From Phycisphaerae bacterium (lineage in GTDB: Bacteria > Planctomycetota > Phycisphaerae > Phycisphaerales > SM1A02): DNA of 40,312 nt. Below are positions 1 through 7,389 of the stretch, in pieces; within the stretch, counting starts at the first letter, position 1; each line of letters starts with the position of its first letter. Under the pieces are notes generated by a model. That model made no database searches, had not been told where the DNA came from, and worked only from the letters and a program-made list of their open reading frames with translations. The stretch spans positions 4,871-45,182 of the forward strand of contig PAQL01000004.1 in assembly GCA_002709295.1 (NCBI GenBank), written 5' to 3'. The translations under genes and the position numbers were made by a program.

Positions 1-186
1 GTCCTGAAGGAGCACGGCCTGGATGTGCCCGACGGCATCGACGTGAAGGTGGTGGAGAACGCGGACGACTGCGTGCACATCACGATCCCCGCCAGGCCCG
101 CGAATGTGGACCAGCTCTCGAACGCGGAGCTGAGAAACGCCACGGGCGGATGCCGATCGTTCATCGCTAATACCTGTGGGCACTAG
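1..186 (+). CDS. NHLP-family RiPP precursor peptide (3' end, start outside window)
   Basis: Frame 1 is open from the window edge to a TAG at 184-186 and gives the last 61 residues of a protein whose start lies upstream. Residues 7-30 (GLDVPDGIDVKVVENADD, then a VHITIP stretch) match the C-terminal half of the nitrile-hydratase-alpha-like leader (NHLP), which is typically 'hG.dlP.gv.vrvveNt.d..hi.lP'. Then follow an acidic LSNAELRNA segment and a double-glycine end (TGG, residues 48-50). This is the usual leader end of proteusin and TOMM-type precursors. The predicted core is the 11 residues after Gly-Gly, CRSFIANTCGH, with two Cys, one Ser, one Thr and one Arg that could be modified. No radical SAM, LanM, cyclodehydratase or peptidase/ABC gene is visible downstream, so maturation genes would have to lie upstream of the window. 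A true nitrile hydratase subunit is unlikely because the catalytic part is absent. Leader recognition is solid; the final product is unknown. Confidence 0.82.
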   Translation, partial: VLKEHGLDVPDGIDVKVVENADDCVHITIPARPANVDQLSNAELRNATGGCRSFIANTCGH

Positions 187-204
187 GTACCTGTGGGCAC
201 TGGG
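171..204 (+). repeat. 17-bp tandem duplication at the end of the RiPP precursor, with hairpin
   Basis: Positions 171-187 (tacctgtgggcactagg) and 188-204 (tacctgtgggcactggg) are adjacent direct copies with one mismatch. The mismatch lies in the stop codon of the precursor: TAG in copy 1 corresponds to TGG in copy 2. The second copy also forms a hairpin with downstream sequence (gggcac 195-200 pairs with gtgccc 208-213, and ggta 186-189 can pair with tacc 219-222). It has no U-tract, so it could be a weak terminator or attenuator of the precursor transcript. Confidence 0.85.
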
Positions 205-421
205 AAGGTGCCCATCGATACCGGATCGGGCTTCGGGGAGATTCGATCCCGTCATGGCCGGAACTTCGATGTCGCACGGGACGGCATGTGCCCCTTTGTT
301 CACGAGTCCCCCGGGAATCCTGAATCCCGATGTCCGTCGATGACGATTCGGGATCGAGTCGTCCTCCCCTTCCGAAGTCGTGGATCGCCCCTGGTTCCTC
401 GGCGCCATCGGATCTCCGACC

Positions 422-1315
422 ATGAATGATTCCGATATCGTGATCAGCCGCGTTCTGGAGGGATTCCATCGTGTGCCGTTCGCTCGATTCACCTCCTCCT
501 ACACGAATCGTCGATGCGACCACGAGGCGGGGATGGTGATGATCGGCGCGACCATCGACGGTCGGCCGGTCGGACTCGCAGTCATGTTCTGCGCCGCGGA
601 GAAGGACGAGGCAATCCTGGAATCGATCTTCGTCGATCCCAGGCGACGTCGGATCGACGTCGGCCGGAGCCTGCTCGCGGCGGCCGGGGAAATCGCGACT
701 CGAGCCGGCGCCTCGAAGCTCACGGGACAGTGGTACGACGATGCGCCTTCGTCGTCGCTGATCGAAACCCTGCTGGCTCGAGATGGCTGGAAGACGCCGG
801 AACCGAAGTTCAACATCCACCGGGCCAGCCGACCGGGCTTTGAGTTCCTCGACCGAACCAGCCGCCCGTGGAGAAGTTCGTCGCGGTTCGAGCTCGAGTC
901 CTGGTCCGGGATGAAGCCGGATGATCTTCGGATAGTCGATGCGCTCCGGGAGTCCCATGACATTCCGCTCGGCCTGCATCCCTCGGGGGAGACGCTGCTG
1001 GAGATCTCGGCCGACACGAGTCTCCTCCTACGCGATCGAGGCTCCATCGCCGGTTGGTTCCTGCACCATCACCTTGGTCACGACATCATTCGGTATTCCT
1101 CCCTCTGGGTCCGCCCGGATCTGATCGGTCGTGGGGTCGGGCTCGCGCTGGCGATCGAGGGAGTGCGTCGACATCTCGCCGTCGCCGAGCGTCGGCCACG
1201 AGGGTTGTTCGTGGTTTCGCTCAAGAACGAAGCCATGCACCGATTCATCACGCGTCGAATCGCTCCCGGTCTCGACCGATCCTCGGCGTTGCTGCACTCC
1301 GAACGCGCCCTGTGA
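422..1315 (+). CDS. Tandem-GNAT acyltransferase
   Basis: A 297-residue protein built of two GNAT folds. Motif A, the acyl-CoA pyrophosphate loop, is seen twice: around residues 71-85 (VDPRRRRIDVGRSLL) and 230-240 (VRPDLIGRGVG). The usual beta-bulge region and a C-terminal LKNEAMHRF helix follow. GNAT enzymes transfer acyl groups from acyl-CoA to amines; the substrate here cannot be read from sequence. An in-frame GTG at 380 would add 14 residues, but the ATG at 422 fits the domain start better; no clear Shine-Dalgarno is seen at either. It is the first gene after the NHLP precursor, on the same strand and 235 bp downstream. GNAT-type maturases that put fatty acyl groups on NHLP-led peptides (selidamides) are known, so a role in RiPP maturation is possible. 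It may equally be an unrelated acetyltransferase. Confidence 0.75.
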   Translation: MNDSDIVISRVLEGFHRVPFARFTSSYTNRRCDHEAGMVMIGATIDGRPVGLAVMFCAAEKDEAILESIFVDPRRRRIDVGRSLLAAAGEIATRAGASKLTGQWYDDAPSSSLIETLLARDGWKTPEPKFNIHRASRPGFEFLDRTSRPWRSSSRFELESWSGMKPDDLRIVDALRESHDIPLGLHPSGETLLEISADTSLLLRDRGSIAGWFLHHHLGHDIIRYSSLWVRPDLIGRGVGLALAIEGVRRHLAVAERRPRGLFVVSLKNEAMHRFITRRIAPGLDRSSALLHSERAL

Positions 1316-1356
1316 AGAATCGATCCCCCGACATCGGGTGAACCTTCAGGAGCCGA

Positions 1357-2661
1357 TCAGGTCGAATCCCGCCGGGTGGTCTCTTCCCACGGCGGGCGCC
1401 AAAGCCACCGTCGAAGCTGGGTCAATCGCTCGAACTTCATGAGCGTCTCCTCTTCGATGTGATCATTCTCGTCGATCGTCGTCTCGATCAGTTCGAGCTC
1501 GTCGATCGTGGTGGGGTCGATGCCCTTCTCGCTGGTCCACCGCTCCCCGTACCACAGGAGGTATCGGCCGTGGCGGGCGATGTGGCGGTTGATGTACCGG
1601 TCGTTCAGGACGACCGGCATCCGGCGGCCGGCATGCCGGGCGAAGAGACGTCGGACCCGGGCTTTGCCCCATGGAACGTGGTGACTGAACATGGGCCAGT
1701 CGTGGATCGGCCAGTTCTCGAAGCCCAGAAAGCAGTTCGTGATGAAGAAGATCGACACCGCGAGGGTCGCGAACGTCCGCCAGTCGAGCTCGGTCGTCAG
1801 ATGGGTCTCGATGGCGGTGAAGTCGCTGGGCACCAGCAGCACGAATCCGATCGGGAGAAAACAGAACGAGAGATAGTCGAGTCGCCAGAGAAGAAAGATC
1901 CCGAGGTGCAATCCCAGGAAGACCAGGTAGGCGAGCAGGCACGCCCAGGCGACTCCGGGCAGGATCACCAGCGGGCTTCCCAGTTCCGCGACCATCGTGA
2001 AGATCGCCAGAACCGTGCAGATGCGAGGCATCATCGCGAGTCGCAGACTGGATGATGAATCGGGGGAAGGGTGATTCTCCAGGGCTTCGATGGCGAGATG
2101 GTGCCGCAGGGTCGAACCGGTCCACCACGGCCAGCCTCCGTTCCGGGCCTTGCGCAGCCCGGCGGTGAACCACATGTTGACGAGCAGGATCTTGATCGCC
2201 ACGATCGAGAGTGCCTGGCCGCCGGGGTCTTCGGGGGCGATCGCCAGCAGGAGACAGGTCCAGGGAAGAAGGCTCGTCTTCCGGACGACCTTCGAGGAAT
2301 CGATGGCCTGACGGAAGAACAGCAGGTGGAGAGGGACCGCCGTCAGCAGCATGGTTCGAGGGAGGATCTCGAACGTGGCCATCAGCAGCACGGTGGCGAA
2401 CATCACGCCGACGACCATGGTCGCCGGGATCGACAGGACCGGCAGCCAGCGGATCAGCAGGCTCTTTTCCGAGGGCAGCTCGTCGAGATCGATGTTCTCC
2501 ATGTCGTCGTTGAGCGGGGTCGAGACCGCATCCAGCCCGGACCGCTTCATCTCGATCATCCTCGCGAACCAGGACAGGCTGCCGAGGGTGACGACCGCCG
2601 TGATCCCCGCGAACAGGGTTCGGAAGGAGCTCGGATCGAATGTGAGGACGTCGAGGTTCAT
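1357..2661 (-). CDS. HTTM-like integral membrane protein
   Basis: A 434-residue polytopic membrane protein. Hydrophobic segments lie near residues 12-32, 72-98, 101-113, 132-143, 151-166, 210-228, 231-256, 261-283 and 297-315. A soluble, charged C-terminal tail of about 110 residues follows. The segment with FTAGLRKARNGGWPWWTG and the later DWPMFSHH resemble the HTTM (vitamin-K-dependent gamma-carboxylase-like transmembrane) superfamily, in which a Lys/Arg-Gly-Trp motif precedes a helix pair. No established catalytic residues of the eukaryotic carboxylase can be assigned with confidence. The gene is convergent with the acetyltransferase (41 bp between stops) and its start lies 27 bp from the stop of mobA, so it could be the last member of the MOSC-mobA unit. 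The function is unknown; the family assignment is moderate. Confidence 0.6.
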   Translation of the reverse strand: MNLDVLTFDPSSFRTLFAGITAVVTLGSLSWFARMIEMKRSGLDAVSTPLNDDMENIDLDELPSEKSLLIRWLPVLSIPATMVVGVMFATVLLMATFEILPRTMLLTAVPLHLLFFRQAIDSSKVVRKTSLLPWTCLLLAIAPEDPGGQALSIVAIKILLVNMWFTAGLRKARNGGWPWWTGSTLRHHLAIEALENHPSPDSSSSLRLAMMPRICTVLAIFTMVAELGSPLVILPGVAWACLLAYLVFLGLHLGIFLLWRLDYLSFCFLPIGFVLLVPSDFTAIETHLTTELDWRTFATLAVSIFFITNCFLGFENWPIHDWPMFSHHVPWGKARVRRLFARHAGRRMPVVLNDRYINRHIARHGRYLLWYGERWTSEKGIDPTTIDELELIETTIDENDHIEEETLMKFERLTQLRRWLWRPPWEETTRRDST

Positions 2662-2688
2662 GGCGGTGAAGGGGGAACGGGTTTGGAA

Positions 2689-3321
2689 TCACGTTCCCTC
2701 GATGTCGTCGGAACCCGAATCGCGTCGCATCAACCGACAGACTCGTTCGAAATCCTCGGGAGTGTTGACGTTCATGAGGAGATCGATCTCCCGAGCCGCA
2801 AGCGGAATCCGCGTCGCGTCGGGACCGAGACGGTCGACGAGTCGGCTGACCGACCCCTCTCCGGCATCGAGCAGGTCTCGAACCTCGTCCAGGCATTCCG
2901 TCCCGATCCGACACGGCAGGACGCCGATGCGTTCGTCACCGGGAGCCTCGAAGCAGGTCATTCCGTCCTCGTCCCCGGCGAGCAGCCGGGCGAGCAGGGC
3001 GGCGGGAAGCAGCGGAAGATCGCAGGGCACGACGAGGTACTGGCTCGCGATGCCGCTCTCCAGCAGCGATTCGATCGCCCCCAGCGGCCCGGCATCCGGC
3101 CGGAGGTCCTTGATGCACTGGTGTCCGGCGACTCCGTGCGCATCGCCGAGCAGGAGCACCCGACCACAGAACGACTCGAGCATGTCGCGGGTCCGTTCGA
3201 GCATGCTTCGTCCGTCGGGAAGAAGCATGCCCGCCTTCGGGACTCCCATGCGCTCGCTCCGGCCGCCACAGAGGATGGCTCCGGGATGCGGCCACGGACG
3301 TTCGGGGGCACGGGAGATCAT
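2689..3321 (-). CDS. mobA: Molybdenum cofactor guanylyltransferase MobA
   Basis: A 210-residue nucleotidyltransferase that attaches GMP from GTP to molybdopterin, making the guanine dinucleotide cofactor used by DMSO-reductase-type enzymes. The N-terminal signature LCGGRSERMGVPK (residues 17-29) is the family's L.GG.S.RMG..K nucleotide-binding loop. The conserved GPLGAIESLL and VPCDLPLL segments follow, with the metal-binding Asp in the latter; NVNTPEDF near the C terminus is also typical. The length is normal for the family. The frame stays open upstream to about 3951, but that extension is read across the MOSC gene in another frame and is an artefact. The ATG at 3321 overlaps the MOSC stop (ATGA), which argues for translational coupling and fixes the start. 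Confidence 0.88.
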   Translation of the reverse strand: MISRAPERPWPHPGAILCGGRSERMGVPKAGMLLPDGRSMLERTRDMLESFCGRVLLLGDAHGVAGHQCIKDLRPDAGPLGAIESLLESGIASQYLVVPCDLPLLPAALLARLLAGDEDGMTCFEAPGDERIGVLPCRIGTECLDEVRDLLDAGEGSVSRLVDRLGPDATRIPLAAREIDLLMNVNTPEDFERVCRLMRRDSGSDDIEGT

Positions 3322-3932
3322 GATCCGGGTTCCTCGGGGCATCCCGCGCTGGTGATGGCGGCGTCCGGGCTGGACAGTGGTGGCATTCCGTGCGTGGTGA
3401 GGATCGAACGTGCGATCGATGCTCCGTCGATGCAGCCCCCCCCGGGTTCGCGAACGAGGGGGCGGGCATCGGCCGCCAGCAGTTCGATTCCGACCCGGTC
3501 GCCGGTGCGAATCGAACCGGCACGAACCACCCGGGCGTACATGCCGATCCGGTTCCAGAGTTCCCTCTTGAAGCTCGGCGAGAGGGCGTCGAGCACGTAG
3601 CACGGTGGTCGGACCCGGGTGATCTCCAGGACCACCCCGGCCTCGTCTCCCACGTGCAGACGATCTCCGGCACCCAGTCGCTGGACTCCGACGCCGCGCA
3701 GGGTCAGATTCTCGCCGAGGGATCCCGCCACCAGCGGCAGGGTCGATTCCACGCGCAGGGCATCCAGGAGCTCGGCATCCAGCAGGGAGACGGCCTGCAG
3801 TGGAGTCCGGTGCTTCGCGTGATCGTGTCCATCCCCGACGAGCCCGGTCTCCACGACCTCGATCGACTCGATCGAGACCTTGGGGATGCCCCCGGGGGAG
3901 ATGTTGATGGATTCGATCCTCGACACGTCCAC
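3318..3932 (-). CDS. MOSC-domain protein (molybdenum cofactor handling)
   Basis: A 204-residue single-domain MOSC protein. The family binds sulfurated molybdenum cofactor and occurs as the C-terminal part of cofactor sulfurases and in the mARC/YiiM-type enzymes. Seen here: an N-terminal strand pair with PGGIPK, GLVGDGHDHAKHRTPLQAVSLL (residues about 30-51) matching the conserved 'GD.had.h....qvsl' region, then GENLTLRGV and the AGDRLHVGD block. The conserved MOSC cysteine appears as the single Cys in VRPPCYVLD (about residue 111). It overlaps mobA by four bases, and both genes serve molybdenum cofactor chemistry. The gene is divergent from the SDR at 3984 with 51 bp between the starts. The substrate molybdoenzyme is not in the window. 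Confidence 0.82.
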   Translation of the reverse strand: MDVSRIESINISPGGIPKVSIESIEVVETGLVGDGHDHAKHRTPLQAVSLLDAELLDALRVESTLPLVAGSLGENLTLRGVGVQRLGAGDRLHVGDEAGVVLEITRVRPPCYVLDALSPSFKRELWNRIGMYARVVRAGSIRTGDRVGIELLAADARPLVREPGGGCIDGASIARSILTTHGMPPLSSPDAAITSAGCPEEPGS

Positions 3933-3983
3933 ATCCTACGGCGAGGACCATCGAGGATCGCTTCCCGCCGGTACGCTTCCCTC

Positions 3984-4787
3984 ATGGAAGACAATCCCAT
4001 CGATTTTTCCCTCGACGGCCGCCATGCCGTCGTCTGCGGCAGCACCCAGGGCATCGGACGAGCCATCGCGGAGGCGTTCGCCGCCGCGGGGGCCAGGGTC
4101 TGCCTCGTCGGCCGGAATCCCGACGGCCTCGCCCGGGTCCTCGAGGGCCTGGACGGAGGTTCGGATCGCGGTCACGACACCCTGTGCATCGACTTCGGTG
4201 ATCGGGCCGCGGTCGGCAGGGCCGCCGACGCCTACGCCGCCGGGCATGGTCCGGTGCACGTCCTCGTGAACAACACCGGCGGCCCCGCGGCCGGGTTCGC
4301 CATCGATGCCGAACCCGAGGACTTCGAACGAGCCTTCGCCATGCACCTCGGGACGGCCCAGGCGATGGCCCAGGCCTTCGCGCCGGGCATGCGGGCGGAG
4401 GGATACGGACGGATCATCAACGTCATCTCGACCTCGGTGGTCACCCCGATCCGGGGACTCGGGGTGAGCAACGCCATCCGAGGAGCGATGGGGAACTGGG
4501 GTCGGACCATGGCCGGCGAGCTGGGTCCCTTCGGGATCACGGTGAACAACCTGCTGCCCGGCTTCACCGACACCCAGCGGCTGGCGTCCCTCTTCGAGGG
4601 CAAGGCCCGTCGAGGCGGCACGACCGTCGACGACGTGCGTGGCCAGGCGATGTCGCAGATCCCCGCGGGTCGGATCGGTGATCCCAGGGAGACCGCCGCC
4701 GCGGCGCTGTTCCTCGCCTCCCGGGCGGGTGGATACTGCAACGGCGTGAATCTCCCGGTCGACGGTGGCCGGGTCGCGGTGAGTTGA
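3984..4787 (+). CDS. SDR-family protein of the kynurenine cluster, lacking the YxxxK motif
   Basis: A 267-residue short-chain dehydrogenase/reductase. The cofactor loop GSTQGIG (19-25) and the NNTGG motif (96-100) are intact, and a C-terminal PVDGG is present. The catalytic Ser is probably Ser149, but where Tyr-xxx-Lys is expected the sequence reads Ser162-Asn-Ala-Ile-Arg166. A hydride-transfer role by the classical mechanism is therefore doubtful. The start is the ATG at 3984; the frame stays open upstream only because it shadows the MOSC gene. It is the first gene of a plus-strand unit with the 2-aminomuconate semialdehyde dehydrogenase (46 bp downstream) and the aminomuconate deaminase. 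From general knowledge, similar SDR proteins recur in bacterial 3-hydroxyanthranilate clusters without an assigned step. The pathway link is inferred from position. Confidence 0.85.
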   Translation: MEDNPIDFSLDGRHAVVCGSTQGIGRAIAEAFAAAGARVCLVGRNPDGLARVLEGLDGGSDRGHDTLCIDFGDRAAVGRAADAYAAGHGPVHVLVNNTGGPAAGFAIDAEPEDFERAFAMHLGTAQAMAQAFAPGMRAEGYGRIINVISTSVVTPIRGLGVSNAIRGAMGNWGRTMAGELGPFGITVNNLLPGFTDTQRLASLFEGKARRGGTTVDDVRGQAMSQIPAGRIGDPRETAAAALFLASRAGGYCNGVNLPVDGGRVAVS

Positions 4788-4833
4788 ACGATGAAACGGG
4801 TTCCGGTCCGGGACCCCAGGGAGCGATGACGAG

Positions 4834-6285
4834 ATGATCCAGGTCACCAGCCTCATCGGCACCATGCAGACCGTCGGCGACGAGTCGCGGATGCCGGTGG
4901 TGGATCCCGCGACCGCCGAGGAGATCGGATCGGTCCCCGTGGGTGACGCCGCCGACGTCGATCGCGCAGTCGCGATCGCTTCGGAGGCCTTTCCCGTGTG
5001 GAGTGGAGCCTCGACTCATGATCGAGCGGCCGTGCTTCACGCGCTGGCCGATGCGATCGAGGCGAATCGGGACGAGCTGGCGGACCTGGAGTCACGGGAC
5101 CAGGGGAAGCCCCTGTCGCTTGCTCGCGACCTCGAGATCCCCAGAGCCGCGGCGAACCTTCGTTTCTTCGCCGATGCCATCCGCCAGGAGAACGGGGACT
5201 TCTTCGATCTGGGATCCCAGGGGATCAACTACACCCTGCGAAGGCCTCGAGGGGTCGCCGGATGCATCTCTCCCTGGAACCTGCCGCTCTACCTCTTCAC
5301 CTGGAAGATCGCTCCGGCCCTGGCGACCGGGAACACGGTCGTCGCGAAGCCGAGCGAGGTCACTCCGCTCTCCGCGCACCGGTTCTCCGAGCTGGCGTCC
5401 CGGGCGGGTCTGCCGCCCGGCGTGTTGAACGTCGTCCAGGGGCGCGGGGACACGGTCGGCGCCCGCATCGTCGAGCATCCCGACGTGCCCACGATCACCT
5501 TCACCGGAGGGACGTCGACCGGCGAGTGGATCGCCCGCACCGCGGCCCCGATGTTCAAGCGTCTCTCGCTCGAGCTCGGAGGGAAGAACCCGATCATCGT
5601 GTGCGAGGACGCGGATCTCGAGGCGGCGATGCCGACCATCGTCCGGGCCTGCTTCCAGAATCAGGGTGAGATCTGCACCTGTGGTTCGAGGATCCTGGTG
5701 CATCGGGAACGCATCAAGGCGTTCATGGCTCGATTCCTCGAGTGCGTCTCCGCCCTGAAGGTCGGCGACCCGCTCGACGAGGAGACCGACATGGGACCGC
5801 TGGTCTCCGCCGATCACCGCGACAAGGTCGAGGCGGCGGTGGCCCGGGCGGTCGCCGAGGGAGGCACGCTGGCGTGCGGAGGCGGTCGGCCATCGACCCT
5901 TCCGGATCGGGTGCGCGACGGATTCTTCCTGGAACCGACGGTCCTCATGGGTCTCGATCAGTCGTGCGCCACGAATCAGGAGGAGATCTTCGGTCCGGTG
6001 GTCACGGTCCAGGGCTTCGACACGCATGGGGAGGCGGTGACCCGGGCCAATGCGACCGGGTACGGACTCGCCTGCTCGATCTGGACCCGGGATCTCGATC
6101 GGGCGCACCGGATGGCGGCCAGGATCGAGTCCGGCATGACCTGGGTCAATTCCTGGATGCTTCGGGATCTTCGGACCCCGTTCGGAGGCATGAAGCACTC
6201 CGGAGTCGGCCGGGAGGGGGGCGCGGAGGCGCTTCGCTTCTTCACCGAGCCTCGCAGCATCACGATCGCCCACGCGGGATCATGA
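4834..6285 (+). CDS. amnC: 2-aminomuconate 6-semialdehyde dehydrogenase
   Basis: A 483-residue ALDH-superfamily enzyme. It would oxidise 2-aminomuconate semialdehyde to 2-aminomuconate with NAD+, in the cytoplasm. All key residues are visible: Asn149 in SPWNLPLYLFTWK, which stabilises the oxyanion, Glu247 in LELGGKNP as general base, and nucleophile Cys281 in NQGEICTCGSR. The combination SPWNLPLYLF plus NQGEIC is characteristic of the ALDH8A1/AMSDH/HMSDH group rather than betaine or succinate semialdehyde dehydrogenases. 2-Hydroxymuconic semialdehyde dehydrogenase is the closest alternative. The neighbouring aminomuconate deaminase, ACMSD and kynureninase favour the amino substrate. Full length, start at ATG 4834. 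It is followed by the deaminase gene after 58 bp. Confidence 0.87.
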   Translation: MIQVTSLIGTMQTVGDESRMPVVDPATAEEIGSVPVGDAADVDRAVAIASEAFPVWSGASTHDRAAVLHALADAIEANRDELADLESRDQGKPLSLARDLEIPRAAANLRFFADAIRQENGDFFDLGSQGINYTLRRPRGVAGCISPWNLPLYLFTWKIAPALATGNTVVAKPSEVTPLSAHRFSELASRAGLPPGVLNVVQGRGDTVGARIVEHPDVPTITFTGGTSTGEWIARTAAPMFKRLSLELGGKNPIIVCEDADLEAAMPTIVRACFQNQGEICTCGSRILVHRERIKAFMARFLECVSALKVGDPLDEETDMGPLVSADHRDKVEAAVARAVAEGGTLACGGGRPSTLPDRVRDGFFLEPTVLMGLDQSCATNQEEIFGPVVTVQGFDTHGEAVTRANATGYGLACSIWTRDLDRAHRMAARIESGMTWVNSWMLRDLRTPFGGMKHSGVGREGGAEALRFFTEPRSITIAHAGS

Positions 6286-6343
6286 TGCCGACGTGTCGCA
6301 TCGGATTCTTACCCGCGAAACCAGGCACCAGGGCGGCTTCCCA

Positions 6344-6781
6344 ATGAACAACGACGATCCATCTCGAATCGACTCCGGCACCGCACCCGAACCGGTCGGC
6401 GCCTATCCCCACGCTCGTCGAGCGGGAAACCTCCTGTTTCTCTCCGGAGTCGGACCCCGCAAGCGGGGTACGAAGGAGATACCCGGAGTGGTGCTGGGAC
6501 CCGACGGAACCGTCGTGGAGAAGGACATCGAGGCCCAGTGCCGATCGTGCTTCGACAACGTGCGGGCGGTCATGGCCGATGCGGGGGTTCCCTGGGAGAA
6601 CGTGGTCGACGTCCTCGTGTTCCTCACCGACATGAAGAACGACTTCACGACCTACAACAAGGTCTATGCGGAGTACTTCGCCGGAGAGGGGAACCCGAAT
6701 CCGGCGCGGACCACGATCGAGATCAATGCACTTCCCACCCCGATCGCGGTGGAGGTCAAGGTCGTGGCCACGATCGACTGA
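6344..6781 (+). CDS. amnD: 2-aminomuconate deaminase (RidA/YjgF family)
   Basis: A 145-residue RidA-fold protein, expected to hydrolyse the enamine of 2-aminomuconate and release ammonia and 4-oxalocrotonate. Visible family features are the N-terminal GAYPHARRAGNLLFLSG segment, the VDVLVFLTDMKNDFTTYN helix region, and the terminal PARTTIEINALPTPIAVEVKVVA block with the active-site Arg of RidA proteins. GP (of VGPRKRG) and an extended loop after it are typical of the aminomuconate deaminase branch rather than housekeeping RidA. The frame is open from 6293, but the ATG at 6344 gives the normal family length. It ends the plus-strand unit, convergent with the pilin-like gene (6 bp between stops). 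Confidence 0.85.
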   Translation: MNNDDPSRIDSGTAPEPVGAYPHARRAGNLLFLSGVGPRKRGTKEIPGVVLGPDGTVVEKDIEAQCRSCFDNVRAVMADAGVPWENVVDVLVFLTDMKNDFTTYNKVYAEYFAGEGNPNPARTTIEINALPTPIAVEVKVVATID

Positions 6782-6787
6782 ACGGAA

Positions 6788-7315
6788 TCAGCCGGGGACG
6801 GTGCCGGCTCCGGGTTCGGAGATCAGAGCGTCCCGTTCCTCCTCCGTGGACTGGAGGAAGTTGTTGTCTCCCACCGGAGCGAGGGATCGCCCGTCCGCGG
6901 CGTAGGGGAACGCGAGGTGTGCGCCGGAGTTGAGTTCGGCGCTGGACATCACGATCTCGTAGTTCTTCTCGCCCATCCGTCGGTAGACCGGATTCGCGGT
7001 GAAGTTGGCTGCCTGCTCGATCGGGGGACGACCCTCGAGGGCCGCGATGATCTTCGCGCCCTCCGCGTTGGAGGGGATCCTGCCGTCGTTCGCCTCGGAC
7101 CAGGTCGTGATGCCCGCGGCCGCCCAGTCGGCGACCGGACGGAGAAGGGAGTCGAGCGTCCGGATCGGCATGTTCGCATCCTGGCGCTTCTGGCCGATCG
7201 CGCCTCCGCGTTCCGCGGCGACGACCGCGATCGCCGCGGCGAGGATGATGGCGACCAGCACGATGGCGACGATCAGGGCGTTTCCGCGACGGTGGTTGCT
7301 CTGGACCGGCTTCAT
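6788..7315 (-). CDS. Hypothetical protein with pilin-like N-terminal membrane segment
   Basis: A 175-residue protein. A short basic N terminus (MKPVQSNHRRG) leads into one long hydrophobic helix (residues about 11-34, NALIVAIVLVAIILAAAIAV) and then a soluble domain of about 140 residues without Cys. The RRG-hydrophobic start resembles PilX/prepilin-type or single-pass signal-anchor proteins, but a convincing prepilin peptidase site with Glu at +5 is not present. I recognise no domain in the soluble part, which contains IPSNAEGAKII and ends in GAGTVPG. The ATG at 7315 is chosen because it places the charged residues directly before the helix; the frame is open to 7393. It lies 74 bp downstream of kynB on the same strand and could be co-transcribed with it. 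No function is proposed. Confidence 0.65.
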   Translation of the reverse strand: MKPVQSNHRRGNALIVAIVLVAIILAAAIAVVAAERGGAIGQKRQDANMPIRTLDSLLRPVADWAAAGITTWSEANDGRIPSNAEGAKIIAALEGRPPIEQAANFTANPVYRRMGEKNYEIVMSSAELNSGAHLAFPYAADGRSLAPVGDNNFLQSTEEERDALISEPGAGTVPG

Positions 7316-7389
7316 GGAATCTCTCGGCTCGACGGATCGGGGTTTCGGGTTCGACCGAAGACGGTCGCCGGCGGGACACGCTGCCCGCC

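Noticed and set aside
193-429. Small open frame between the RiPP precursor and the GNAT gene
   Set aside because: Starts in the repeat, has no recognisable domain, overlaps the start of the acetyltransferase and has the composition of a non-coding GC-rich frame.
2071-3600. 509-residue plus-strand frame across the HTTM, mobA and MOSC genes
   Set aside because: Low-complexity Arg/Gly/Glu/Gln translation antisense to three well-supported genes.
3322-3951. N-terminal extension of the MobA frame to 420 residues
   Set aside because: The extra part lies out of frame over the MOSC gene; the ATGA overlap at 3318-3321 sets the real start.
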